Of a stretch of DNA of 64,000 nt, positions 23,110 to 31,563 are shown piece after piece. The position numbers and the translations under genes are program-made. The stretch lies in contig JAOTYD010000001.1 in NCBI GenBank assembly GCA_029862005.1, positions 248,001 to 312,000 of the forward strand, written 5' to 3'. The number at the start of each line of letters is the position of its first letter. The stretch's first letter is position 1. The stretch comes from Gammaproteobacteria bacterium. Its GTDB lineage: Bacteria; Pseudomonadota; Gammaproteobacteria; GCA-001735895. Below the pieces are notes generated by a model that searched no databases, had not been told where the DNA came from, and saw nothing but the letters and a program-made list of their open reading frames with translations.

Positions 23110-24489
23110 GTGTCTGGTAATAGCATGAAATTAGCGTCAGAAATCTTTGTATCATCAATCTGCAGTTTGCTAAGACTGGTTGGATTGCTGGCCTTGCTGA
23201 TTTGTTCCCCGCCCCTGTTTGCAGGCAAGATTTCGCTCTCCATTCAGGAGCTCGATATCCGAGAAGTCATGCAGCTGCTGTCGCGCGAACAGCGCATGAA
23301 TATCTTTGTCGCCGAAGGGGTTAGCGGCGATGTTTCGGTTGATCTCTACGACATGGATACCGCCGAGGCAGTAAAGTTGATCGCCGAATCCGCCGGTTTC
23401 GTGGTTGAGCAGCGCAACAACAGCTTTTTTGTTATCGAGCGTGAAGACGCCGGTAAGCTGCGACAGAGTGATCGCATGGAAGTGCGCGCCTTCAAGGTAC
23501 AGTATGCCTCCGCGAGCGAAATCGAAACCATTTTGCAGGAATACATCTCCGAATATGGCAATATTAAGGCGCTAGCGGATAACGATATGATTGTCATTGA
23601 AGACTTGCCATCATTTCTCGACAGAATGGAAATGCTGCTCGGTGAAATCGATCGCGAGCCGAAACAGATCATGATCGAGGCCAAGATCCTCGAGATCACA
23701 CTGACCGACAATCAGTCCTACGGGCTCGACTGGGCCAAGCTGTTCGACAGCTCTGATGGTACCGGCAGTCTCGGTACCCAGGGGCTAGCCAATCCGAATT
23801 CAGCCGGTCTGTTTGCACAATACACCAACAGCAACGTCGACCTGGTGCTGAATGCATTGAAAGAGCGCGGGCGTCTGCGCACGATTTCGACACCGAAGCT
23901 GCTGGCAATGGAAGGGCTCGAAGCGGAGACGGTGGTTGGAACAGAAATCGGTTACAGGGTCACGACTACGATCAACAATGTTACCACCGAGAGTATCGAG
24001 TTTCTCGAGTCGGGTGTCATATTGAAGGTGACGCCAACGGTCGATCGCAGCGGGCGCATCATGCTCGATATCTTCCCCGAGGTCAGTACCGGCGTTGTCT
24101 CTGATGACGGCATTCCTTCCAAGGCAACCACGCAGGTGTCGACGCGCATGTTGGTGCCTGACGGTAAAACCGTGTTTCTTGGTGGTCTGATCCAGAACCA
24201 GATCAACAATACCCGCGAAGGAATTCCCGGGCTGGGCGATGTGCCGATTATCGGCGGGTTGTTTTCGAATCGATCGAAGAGCGTCGTCAGTACCGAAATC
24301 GTGGTGTTGATTACACCGCGCATCGTCGATTACGCCAGCGACGATCCCAAAGTGCCGGCGATCGATCGCGTCGAACTCATTAACGGAATAATTGATGCGG
24401 AGCTGGAAAGCACCGAAAAGGACATGGCACAGACCTTCGATGGTAAAACCTCGCCAGACGCGACGGACGCCAGCGATCGCCGTAGGTAA
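23110..24489 (+). CDS. short secretin, PilQ/MshL-like
   Basis: The 459-residue outer-membrane pore begins at GTG 23110 or ATG 23125, with a signal peptide whose core ends ...SPPLFAGK. A secretin STN-type domain comes first (ISLSIQELDIREVMQLLSREQRMNI), then an N1-like domain. The secretin core runs from about residue 190 to 415, with the signature IPGLGDVPIIGGLFSNRSK. It is shorter than PilQ (about 700) and closer in size to MshL-type secretins. No pilotin gene is adjacent. As the last gene of the locus it provides the exit channel for the fibre; the polar Asp/Thr-rich tail has no known role. Confidence 0.9.
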   Translation: MSGNSMKLASEIFVSSICSLLRLVGLLALLICSPPLFAGKISLSIQELDIREVMQLLSREQRMNIFVAEGVSGDVSVDLYDMDTAEAVKLIAESAGFVVEQRNNSFFVIEREDAGKLRQSDRMEVRAFKVQYASASEIETILQEYISEYGNIKALADNDMIVIEDLPSFLDRMEMLLGEIDREPKQIMIEAKILEITLTDNQSYGLDWAKLFDSSDGTGSLGTQGLANPNSAGLFAQYTNSNVDLVLNALKERGRLRTISTPKLLAMEGLEAETVVGTEIGYRVTTTINNVTTESIEFLESGVILKVTPTVDRSGRIMLDIFPEVSTGVVSDDGIPSKATTQVSTRMLVPDGKTVFLGGLIQNQINNTREGIPGLGDVPIIGGLFSNRSKSVVSTEIVVLITPRIVDYASDDPKVPAIDRVELINGIIDAELESTEKDMAQTFDGKTSPDATDASDRRR

Positions 24490-24514
24490 TCCACGTCTCC
24501 TCCGGAACAACACC

Positions 24515-24611
24515 GTCATCCCGATACTATTAAGATTCCCGCTTGCGCAGGAATGACTTAAAAAACTCCGTCATCCCCGCGCAAGCGGCCCCCCCGCGTA
24601 CGCGGGGTTGG
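24515..24611. repeat. REP-like repeat between convergent secretin and xsc genes
   Basis: Two adjacent units lie here. The first, 24515-24559, is bounded by GTCATCCCG and GGAATGAC in opposite orientation. The second, 24566-24611, contains the perfect palindrome CCCCGCGTACGCGGGG (24592-24607). Read on the minus strand, the second unit aligns over about 45 bases with 43846-43892, including GGGGGCCGCTTGCGCGG. The element fills the 152-base gap between two converging genes and may also end transcription from both sides. Confidence 0.7.
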
Positions 24612-24641
24612 CGTCCCGGGATCTTGCAACGGTGGCGTGTT

Positions 24642-26423
24642 TTAGCTGCCCTGCTGCGGACGCATGTCGGCAGGATCGATACCAGCCACCGCAACCGGCG
24701 CCTTCATCGCATCCCGGCGGAAAGGTTCACCCAGTTCCTGGTTCAGCACCACTTCGATAAACGTCGTGACATTGTCTTCCATTTGCTCCTTGACCGCAGT
24801 CTTCAACGCCTCGGTCAGGCCTTCCATGGTTTTTGCCTTCACTCCCTTGAGCCCGCAGGCCTCGGCTACCCTGGCGTACTCGACGCCAACATTGAGCTCG
24901 GTGCCGACAAAATTATCGTCGTACCAGAGCGTGGTGTTACGCTTTTCCGCGCCCCACTGGTAATTGCGGAAGATGATCATCGTGATCGCCGGCCATTCGT
25001 TGCGACCGCAGGCGGTCATTTCGTTCATCGCGATACCGAATGCGCCATCGCCGGCGAAGCCGACCGCGGGGACATCGGGGCGGCCGATCTTGGCGCCGAG
25101 AATCGACGGCAGCCCGTAACCGCAGGGTCCAAACAGGCCCGGTGCCAGGTACTTGCGGCCTTCTTCGAAACTCGGGTAAGCGTTGCCAATGGCGCAGTTG
25201 TTGCCGATGTCGGACGACATCATCGCGTTTTCCGGCATCGCCTGCATGATCGCCTGCCAGGCCTGGCGCGGCGACATGCGTTCCGGATCGCGTTTACGAG
25301 CGCGCTCGTTCCAGGTGATACCCTCGTCGTTGTCTTCCTCGTAAATCATTTCCGCCAGTTCGCGCTTCCAGTTATCCTTGGTTTGTGCGATCAAGTCGCG
25401 GCGCGCGTCCCTGCCTGCGTCGCCGGCTTTGTTGCTTAAGCTCGCAAGGATCTGCTCTGCCACCTGCTTCGCATCGCCCTGGATCGCGACATCGACCTTC
25501 TTAGTGAGTCCGATTCGGCTTGCGTTGATATCGACCTGGATGATCTTCGCGTTCTTCGGCCAATAATCGATGCCATATCCCGGTAGTGTGGAGAAGGGAT
25601 TCAGGCGGGTACCGAGCGCCAGCACGACATCGGCCCTGGCAATCAATTCCATCGCCGCCTTGGAGCCGTTGTAACCTAACGGACCGGCGGCAAGCGGGTG
25701 CGAGCCCGGGAACGCATCGTTATGCTGGTAGTTACAACACACGGGTGCGTCGAGGCGCTCGGCGAGGTGCTTCGATGCTTCGATCGCGCCGCCGAGGACA
25801 ACTCCGGCGCCGTTCAGGATCACCGGGAACTCTGCTGTAGATAAGAGTTCGGCGGCACTGGCAATCGCCTCGGCACCACCCGGTGAGCGTTCGAGCCGGA
25901 CCACCTGTGGCAGGTCGATATCGATGACCTGGGTCCAGTAATCGCGCGGGATGTTGATCTGCGCCGGCGCACTGCCGCGCCAGGCGTTTTCAATGACGCG
26001 GTTCAGCACCTCGGCAATGCGCGTCGGATCGCGCACTTCTTCCTGGTAGCAGACCATGTCTTCGAACAGCGCCAGCTGCTTGACTTCCTGAAAGCCGCCC
26101 TGGCCGATGGTCTTGTTCGCAGCCTGCGGGGTGACCAGCAGTAGCGGGGTGTGGTTCCAGAAGGCGGTGATGATCGGGGTAACGAAATTGGTAATGCCCG
26201 GGCCGTTCTGTGCGATCGCCATCGACATCTTGCCGCTTGCGCGGGTGTAGCCATCGGCGCTCATGCCGGCGTTACATTCGTGCGCGCAATCCCAGAACTT
26301 GATGCCCGCCGCGGGGAACAGGTCTGAAATCGGCATCATTGCCGAGCCTATAATGCCGAAAGCATGCTCGATACCATGCATCTGCAGAACCTTGATGAAT
26401 GCCTCTTCAGTCGTCATTTTCAT
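24642..26423 (-). CDS. xsc: sulfoacetaldehyde acetyltransferase
   Basis: This 593-residue thiamine-diphosphate enzyme cleaves sulfoacetaldehyde with phosphate to give acetyl phosphate and sulfite. The N-terminal domain has HGIEHAFGIIGSAMMPISDLFP and the acidic residue region AHECNAGMSADGYTRASGK. The middle domain has PVILNGAGVVLGG. The C-terminal ThDP motif GDGAFGIAMNEMTACGRN...ITMIIFRNYQWG fits Xsc. The start at 26423 (MKMTTEEAF) has GAGG at the right spacing; an upstream extension to 26483 would add 20 unlikely residues. It is encoded next to tauR and tpa, which supports the taurine role. Confidence 0.93.
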   Translation of the reverse strand: MKMTTEEAFIKVLQMHGIEHAFGIIGSAMMPISDLFPAAGIKFWDCAHECNAGMSADGYTRASGKMSMAIAQNGPGITNFVTPIITAFWNHTPLLLVTPQAANKTIGQGGFQEVKQLALFEDMVCYQEEVRDPTRIAEVLNRVIENAWRGSAPAQINIPRDYWTQVIDIDLPQVVRLERSPGGAEAIASAAELLSTAEFPVILNGAGVVLGGAIEASKHLAERLDAPVCCNYQHNDAFPGSHPLAAGPLGYNGSKAAMELIARADVVLALGTRLNPFSTLPGYGIDYWPKNAKIIQVDINASRIGLTKKVDVAIQGDAKQVAEQILASLSNKAGDAGRDARRDLIAQTKDNWKRELAEMIYEEDNDEGITWNERARKRDPERMSPRQAWQAIMQAMPENAMMSSDIGNNCAIGNAYPSFEEGRKYLAPGLFGPCGYGLPSILGAKIGRPDVPAVGFAGDGAFGIAMNEMTACGRNEWPAITMIIFRNYQWGAEKRNTTLWYDDNFVGTELNVGVEYARVAEACGLKGVKAKTMEGLTEALKTAVKEQMEDNVTTFIEVVLNQELGEPFRRDAMKAPVAVAGIDPADMRPQQGS

Positions 26424-26562
26424 TGTGTTGTCCTCGGGACCGGGTCTAAATTTTTGTGGCCGGCTAAAATAAGCCAACTGCACTTCCGTGGTAGTACCAG
26501 TTAGGTGTTATTGTTGATACCAACCGGTGCATGAGTCAATATTTAGCACTATCTTTACGTCC

Positions 26563-26646
26563 GTCATCCCGCGGCTCGCCCGCGGGATCCAGTCTCAAGA
26601 GATATGCCAGTTATTACTGGATACCGCGGTCGAGCCGCGGGTTGAC
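26563..26646. repeat. 84-bp REPIN-like double hairpin
   Basis: Two 30-base arms (26563-26592 and 26617-26646) are inverted copies of each other with 27 of 30 positions matching. Each arm is itself a hairpin built on CCCGCGG...CCGCGG. The spacer is 24 bases. The whole element is bounded by GTCA and TGAC. It sits in the 263-base gap between xsc and tauR (both minus strand) and belongs to the same family as the repeats at 2352-2500. No transposase is encoded here. Confidence 0.75.
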
Positions 26647-26686
26647 AAATTAACTGCAGAATGGCAAGGAATCGGATGACAGCGGG

Positions 26687-28177
26687 CTAAATCATCTCGT
26701 GGATCAGGGCGGCAAGCTTTTTGATGCCGGGTTCGATCCGTTTCGCTGCGATTGACGAATAGCCTAGACGGATAAAATTTTGCGGCGGCCTGTCCTGCAT
26801 GAAATAGATGTCGCCCGATTCGATCAGGATGCCGGCCTCGCGTGCACGCTCCTTGAGCTTGCGCGTATCGAGCTTGGCGGGGCCTTCGACCCAGTATGAG
26901 GTGCCGCCGAACGAAGGGATGCGCGACGACTCCGGTAAATGTCGATTGAGTGCCTTGCCCATAACTTGCCAGCGTTCCTTGTAGGTTTGACTGAGGCGAT
27001 GTATCAGCGAATCATGGTGACCCATCGACAGAAACAGTGCCACGATGCGTTGATTATTAGCGGGTGGATGTCGCACCATCAGCCGGCGCAGTGCCCGTGC
27101 CTCCTGTATCAACGGCTTGGGCGCAACCATGTAGCCAAGACGCAGACCCGGCGCGAGCGTTTTTGACAGGCTGCCAACATAGACGACGCGGTCGCTGCCG
27201 TCGAGGCTTTTTAATGCCGGTGTCGGCTCGCCGATAAAATTTATTTCACTCTCGTAGTCGTCCTCGATAATCAGGAAATCGCTCTGCTCGGCCTGCTTGA
27301 GCAAGTGCTCGCGGCGTTCCAGCGGCATCGTCACCGTGGTCGGAGACTGGTGGCTCGGCGTGACGTAGACAAATTCACAGGCATTCAGGTCGGCGCCCGG
27401 AATGATCCCGTTTTCATCGACCGCGAGTGGTACCACCGTCGGTGATTTGAGCTCGAAGATATTACGCGCGTCGGGATATCCCGGGTTTTCGATACCGACA
27501 TGGGTCCCTTTCTGGATCAACAGGTCGGCGAGGATGTACAGCGCCTGTTGCGCACCCATCGTGATCAAAATCTCGTCACGCGCGGCCCAGACGCCACGAC
27601 GTGGCAGAATACGCGCCTGGATCTGCTCGATGAGTAACGGATCGTCGATATCGATCGCGTCGGGAGTGACATCCTGAATGTCGCTGACGCTGAGTGCCTG
27701 GCGGCAGCACTCGCGCCAGTCAGCCACCGGGAACAAATCCGGATCGAGTTGTCCGAACAAAAACGGGTACGGATACTTTTTCCAGTCCATGGGTTTGACG
27801 ATGTTGCGCTGTTGCGAGGGATGAAACTTGATGTGCTGCTGCCAGTCCGGTGGCTTGTGTTTACCTTCGAACTTGAGGGGTTCCACCCGGACTCGACCGT
27901 CGAGCATGGTTTTATCGATATAGTAGCCGCTGCGTTCGCGCGCCACCAGGTAACCCTCGTCGATCAGTTGCTGATAAGCGAGCACCACGGTGTTGCGTGC
28001 AATACCGAGGTGGCGGGCGAGTTCGCGTGACGAGGGCAGTGCGATTTCAAGCGGTAGCTTGTCATCCAGGATCGCGCTGACAATCATTTCGCGTAGCTGG
28101 CGCTGGTAACTGATTTTACGGTCCTTGCGGATGTGAAATAGCTGGTTCCACATCATGTGATCGGTTCGGCTCTGCAT
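26687..28177 (-). CDS. tauR: MocR/GabR-family PLP-dependent transcriptional regulator, TauR-like
   Basis: This 496-residue regulator has an N-terminal winged helix of the GntR family (LPSSRELARHLGIARNTVVLAYQQL at about residues 47-71) and a fold-type I aminotransferase domain from about 125 to the end. The PLP-lysine region is YVGSLSKTLAPGLRLGY and the Asp-containing strand is IIEDDYESE. Homologues such as Rhodobacter TauR activate taurine catabolic genes. It is divergent from tpa across a 119-base gap containing a 10-bp inverted repeat. Both TTG 28180 and ATG 28177 could start it, and a downstream ATG pair near 28156 is also possible. Confidence 0.88.
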   Translation of the reverse strand: MQSRTDHMMWNQLFHIRKDRKISYQRQLREMIVSAILDDKLPLEIALPSSRELARHLGIARNTVVLAYQQLIDEGYLVARERSGYYIDKTMLDGRVRVEPLKFEGKHKPPDWQQHIKFHPSQQRNIVKPMDWKKYPYPFLFGQLDPDLFPVADWRECCRQALSVSDIQDVTPDAIDIDDPLLIEQIQARILPRRGVWAARDEILITMGAQQALYILADLLIQKGTHVGIENPGYPDARNIFELKSPTVVPLAVDENGIIPGADLNACEFVYVTPSHQSPTTVTMPLERREHLLKQAEQSDFLIIEDDYESEINFIGEPTPALKSLDGSDRVVYVGSLSKTLAPGLRLGYMVAPKPLIQEARALRRLMVRHPPANNQRIVALFLSMGHHDSLIHRLSQTYKERWQVMGKALNRHLPESSRIPSFGGTSYWVEGPAKLDTRKLKERAREAGILIESGDIYFMQDRPPQNFIRLGYSSIAAKRIEPGIKKLAALIHEMI

Positions 28178-28194
28178 CAATTAATCAATTGGTC

Positions 28195-28227
28195 TATACA
28201 ATAGGCATCATCTGGCTCTATTGTATA
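28195..28227. promoter_or_regulatory. candidate TauR operator between tauR and tpa
   Basis: Perfect 10-bp inverted arms TATACAATAG (28195-28204) and CTATTGTATA (28218-28227) are separated by 13 bases. TGGTCTAT (28190-28197) and TGGCTCTAT (28213-28221) also form an imperfect direct repeat, loosely like the CTGGACYTAA direct repeats reported for Rhodobacter TauR. The site lies in the divergent gap, where both tauR and tpa promoters must be. Assignment to TauR is inference from position. Confidence 0.55.
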
Positions 28228-28296
28228 TCGTTCGATTCAAATTAGCCTCTGTTTCCCTGAGCCAGTGCATGGTTATGCCGTTAAGCGGAGAGTCCG

Positions 28297-29667
28297 ATGA
28301 AACCTGAAAACATAAATGAAATCGTAGGCAGCGACAGAAACCACCTGTGGCATCACCTGATACAGCACAAACCGTGGCAGACGACTGATCCGATGGTCAT
28401 TGTCGAAGGCAAGGGCCTGCGCGTTAAAGATCACAACGGGCGTGAGTACCTGGATGCGGTTTCCGGTGGTGTGTGGACCGTAAATGTTGGCTATGGCCGC
28501 GAGGAAATAGCAGACGCGGTTCGCGACCAGATCGTGAAGATGTGCTACTTCGCCAATTCTGCGGGTAATATCCCCGGGGCGCTGTTTGCCGAGAAGCTGA
28601 TCGACAAGATGCCCGGACTGAGTCGCGTTTACTACGCGAATTCGGGATCGGAAGCCAACGAGAAAGGATTCAAGCTGGTGCGCCAGCTCGCCGCGCTCAA
28701 GAACGACGGCAAAAAACACAAGATCATTTACCGTGATCGTGATTATCATGGCACCACCATTACGACTTTAAGCGCCGGTGGCCAGGCGCAGCGGAAAGAC
28801 CAGTATGGTCCTTTCACCCCGGGTTTCGTCGAAATTCCGCACTGCCTGGCTTATCGCGATTCGCGCGGTGGCGATCCTGATTATGGCGTACAGGCAGCGA
28901 AAGACCTCGAGAAGGTTATCCTTGCCGAAGATCCCGATACCGTGGGTTCGGTTTGCCTCGAGCCCATAACTGCCGGTGGCGGTGTCATCGTGCCGCCCGA
29001 GGGTTACTGGGAAACGGTCCAGGAAATCTGCACCAAGTATGGTGTGCTGATCCACATCGACGAAGTTGTCTGCGGTATGGGCCGCACCGGCAAGTGGTTC
29101 GGTTACCAGCACTATGGCGTCAAGCCGGACATGGTCACCATGGCCAAGGGTGTTGCCAGCGGATACGCGGCAATCTCGGTGCTCGCGACCACGGAAGACC
29201 TGTTCAACGAGTTTCTCGCCGAGCCGAGCGACAAGCTGCATTATTTCCGTGACATCAGTACCTTTGGTGGTTGTGCCGGCGGCCCCGCCGCGGCGCTCGC
29301 CAACATGGAAATTATCGAACGCGAAAACCTGCTCGAAAACGTCAACCAGATGGGTGATTACCTGATGGAACGACTGAACGAGCTGATGGAAAAGCACGAA
29401 ATGATCGGTGAGGTGCGTGGCAAGGGCCTGTTTGTCGGTGCGGAACTGGTCAAGGATCGCAATACGCGCGAGCCGGTTGATGAGTCAGTTGCTGCCGCGG
29501 TGGTCGGGGACTGTCTCAAGCAGGGTGTCATGATCGGGCGCACCAATCGTAGTCTGCCCCGGTACAACAACACGCTGTGCCTGAGCCCGGCGCTGATTTG
29601 TACTCGCGATGATATCGATGAAATCGTGACTGCAATTGACGTTGCGTTGGGTAATGTCGCGCAGTAA
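28297..29667 (+). CDS. tpa: taurine-pyruvate aminotransferase
   Basis: This 456-residue class III aminotransferase moves the amino group of taurine to pyruvate, giving sulfoacetaldehyde and alanine. Family motifs are VSGGVWTVNVGYGREEI, YYANSGSEANEKGFKLVRQ, IHIDEVVCGMGRTGKWF and the PLP-lysine in MVTMAKGVASGYAAIS (near residue 285). The GGAG ribosome site is 8 bases ahead of the ATG. It is divergent from tauR and 14 bases ahead of tauA. Its neighbours xsc and tauR make taurine the most likely substrate, though hypotaurine or beta-alanine cannot be excluded by sequence alone. Confidence 0.9.
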   Translation: MKPENINEIVGSDRNHLWHHLIQHKPWQTTDPMVIVEGKGLRVKDHNGREYLDAVSGGVWTVNVGYGREEIADAVRDQIVKMCYFANSAGNIPGALFAEKLIDKMPGLSRVYYANSGSEANEKGFKLVRQLAALKNDGKKHKIIYRDRDYHGTTITTLSAGGQAQRKDQYGPFTPGFVEIPHCLAYRDSRGGDPDYGVQAAKDLEKVILAEDPDTVGSVCLEPITAGGGVIVPPEGYWETVQEICTKYGVLIHIDEVVCGMGRTGKWFGYQHYGVKPDMVTMAKGVASGYAAISVLATTEDLFNEFLAEPSDKLHYFRDISTFGGCAGGPAAALANMEIIERENLLENVNQMGDYLMERLNELMEKHEMIGEVRGKGLFVGAELVKDRNTREPVDESVAAAVVGDCLKQGVMIGRTNRSLPRYNNTLCLSPALICTRDDIDEIVTAIDVALGNVAQ

Positions 29668-29681
29668 CCCACGATATCGAT

Positions 29682-30686
29682 ATGTTTAAATCCTTCATCG
29701 TGAAGTTGACGAGCAACTTCACGATTGCGGTGTGCGCACTTTTTACGGCGTTGTCGGTTAACGCAGCCGGACCGAAGCCCACCGAGATCACGGTTGCCTA
29801 CCTCGAGCGATGGCCCACCCCGAGCCAGTTCGCGCAGGCAAAAAAGATTTTTGATGGAGCGCTCGGGCTCAAGGTTAACTGGGTGCCCTTTGCCAACGGC
29901 AACGAGGTGAATGCGGCCATGGCCGCGGGCGAGGTGCAGATTGCATACTCGCAGGAGCATTTACCTTTCCTCGCCGGGATTACCGACGGACTCGATTTGA
30001 ATATGATCGCTATCGCGGTCAGTTACCCGGAAAATGATAACTGTATCGTGCACAACGATGTCAGCATTACCCGGGCCAGTGCGGTGCTGCTCGAAGGCCG
30101 CAAGATAGCAGTCCGGACGGGTAGCGTTAGCCACTACCGAATGCTGAAAATGCTGAACCACCTGGGCGTCGACCCGGTGAATGTCGAGATCGTGCCGATG
30201 CCGGATGACACCGCGTCGGCTTACGCGCTGCAGAATGGTTATGTAGCGATGGCCTGTGGGTCCGGTAGCGCCTTGCACAGCATGCTCAATTCCGGCAGAC
30301 CACTGATGACCGGTGCCGAACTGGAAGCCATAGGGCTCCGCTTATTTGACATTGTTGCGGTGCCAACCAGTTTTGCCAACGAGTACCCCGAGATCGTGCA
30401 GGCTTTTATCGACGTCACCGAGGCCTCCAACAAACAGTGGAAGAAAAATCCCGATGCCATGCAGGCGGCCATCGCGCACACCGCCGGATTGAACCTGCAG
30501 ACAACAGAACGTGTCCTGCGAAAACTTGATTTTCCACCGGCCGAGGAACAGAAATCGCTTGCCTGGATGAACGGCCTGGTAGCGGCCTATACGCGGGATC
30601 TTGCCAATTTCTTCGTGCAACAGGGGCAACTCGACAAGTCGCTGGATAGTTATGATCGCTATATCACGACTCGTTTTTTGCGTTAA
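29682..30686 (+). CDS. tauA: taurine ABC transporter substrate-binding protein
   Basis: The 334-residue periplasmic protein has a signal peptide (hydrophobic core TIAVCALFTALSVNA, cut before AGPKP). The NMT1/TauA-like domain starts ITVAYLERWPTPSQFAQA and contains NGNEVNAAMAAGEVQIAYSQ and SYPENDNCIVHNDV. The family binds taurine or related sulfonates. No tauB ATPase or tauC permease gene follows, so the import partners must be elsewhere. The first codons contain a strong 12-bp hairpin (see 29697-29725). It is probably cotranscribed with tpa (14-base gap). Confidence 0.85.
   Translation: MFKSFIVKLTSNFTIAVCALFTALSVNAAGPKPTEITVAYLERWPTPSQFAQAKKIFDGALGLKVNWVPFANGNEVNAAMAAGEVQIAYSQEHLPFLAGITDGLDLNMIAIAVSYPENDNCIVHNDVSITRASAVLLEGRKIAVRTGSVSHYRMLKMLNHLGVDPVNVEIVPMPDDTASAYALQNGYVAMACGSGSALHSMLNSGRPLMTGAELEAIGLRLFDIVAVPTSFANEYPEIVQAFIDVTEASNKQWKKNPDAMQAAIAHTAGLNLQTTERVLRKLDFPPAEEQKSLAWMNGLVAAYTRDLANFFVQQGQLDKSLDSYDRYITTRFLR
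29697..29725 (+). promoter_or_regulatory. 12-bp hairpin inside the first codons of tauA
   Basis: ATCGTGAAGTTG (29697-29708) pairs perfectly with CAACTTCACGAT (29714-29725) around the loop ACGAG. The stem begins 16 bases into tauA. In mRNA such a stem would slow ribosome entry or protect against decay, and could set the ratio of Tpa to TauA. No U-tract follows, so it is not an intrinsic terminator. Confidence 0.6.
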
Positions 30687-30716
30687 TCGTCCGCGAAACA
30701 GCCGTCGTGTGATCCG

Positions 30717-31469
30717 GTGATCACAAACGAGATTCCCGAATTGCAAATCGCCGATGTCACTACCGGGCTCGGCGTCGATGACTTCCTGTTTATCGAATCC
30801 AAACGGGCAATCGGTTTACTGTCGTCGATCGCGGGAATCCCGATTGGCGATGACCAGGTATTTCTCGACAGCTGGGATCGGCTCGAGGAGGATCAGTACA
30901 TGGCTGATGGCGGCAAGTATCGCAAACGGCGACACGCAACCTACGCCATCTTGAAGCCCGGTGATCGGGCCCAGCTGATGCCGTATCAGCCCCACTATCA
31001 AACCGTCGATTACAATCCCCTGAACGGCGGGGTGGCGCGTTACTTCGCGCCGATCCTGGATGATCTGCACCAGAGTCAAACCCTGTCAGCCCTGCTTGAA
31101 TTCGGTAACCAGGTGTTTAGCCAGATTTCAGGCCTGCACCCGTGGCATATCGAGCTGCACCAGTTTCGTATCGAGGCGCGCGATGGGCGCCTGGGCAAAC
31201 CGACGCCCGAGGGTGCGCACCGGGACGGGGTCGATTTCGCCATCGTCGTTATGATCAAGCGTGTGAATATCGACAGCGGTGGGACCACCATATTCAACCT
31301 CGACAATAACCTCGTCGGGGAGTTCATGTTGCGCGAACCTTTTGACATGGTGTTGGTAAACGATCGCCAGGTGTACCACGGGGTGACTCCGATTACCCAG
31401 ATCGATCCCGCACAGGAAGCTTATCGCGATGTTCTCGTTATCACCTTCAAGATCCCGGATAAGTTGTGA
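30717..31469 (+). CDS. 2OG-Fe dioxygenase family protein
   Basis: The 250-residue protein resembles the bacterial 2-oxoglutarate/Fe(II) dioxygenase group that includes L-isoleucine 4-hydroxylase. Iron ligands are the HxD pair in EGAHRDGVDF (about residues 165-175) and the distal His in QVYHGVTPI; the 2OG-binding Arg is probably in YRDVLVITF. It is not TauD, which has a different sequence family. It uses a GTG start, 30 bases after tauA, in the same direction. It may hydroxylate a free amino acid or a sulfonate; substrate is unknown. Confidence 0.78.
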   Translation: MITNEIPELQIADVTTGLGVDDFLFIESKRAIGLLSSIAGIPIGDDQVFLDSWDRLEEDQYMADGGKYRKRRHATYAILKPGDRAQLMPYQPHYQTVDYNPLNGGVARYFAPILDDLHQSQTLSALLEFGNQVFSQISGLHPWHIELHQFRIEARDGRLGKPTPEGAHRDGVDFAIVVMIKRVNIDSGGTTIFNLDNNLVGEFMLREPFDMVLVNDRQVYHGVTPITQIDPAQEAYRDVLVITFKIPDKL

Positions 31470-31563
31470 CGTTTTTCGCCCGGGATACTTTTACCAGTGC
31501 TCTCTTTTGCGTCCAACACGACTGTGATAAATTGACTGCTCAATCCCTGTCCCCGATCGTTTC

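Noticed and set aside
24543-25439. Plus-strand open frame of 298 codons opposite xsc
   Set aside because: It starts in the repeat region and runs antisense to conserved ThDP motifs; its Arg/His-rich composition is typical of shadow frames.
30717-31469. Taurine dioxygenase TauD as an explanation of the gene after tauA
   Set aside because: The HxD and distal His contexts do not fit TauD; they fit the amino-acid hydroxylase-like 2OG-Fe group.
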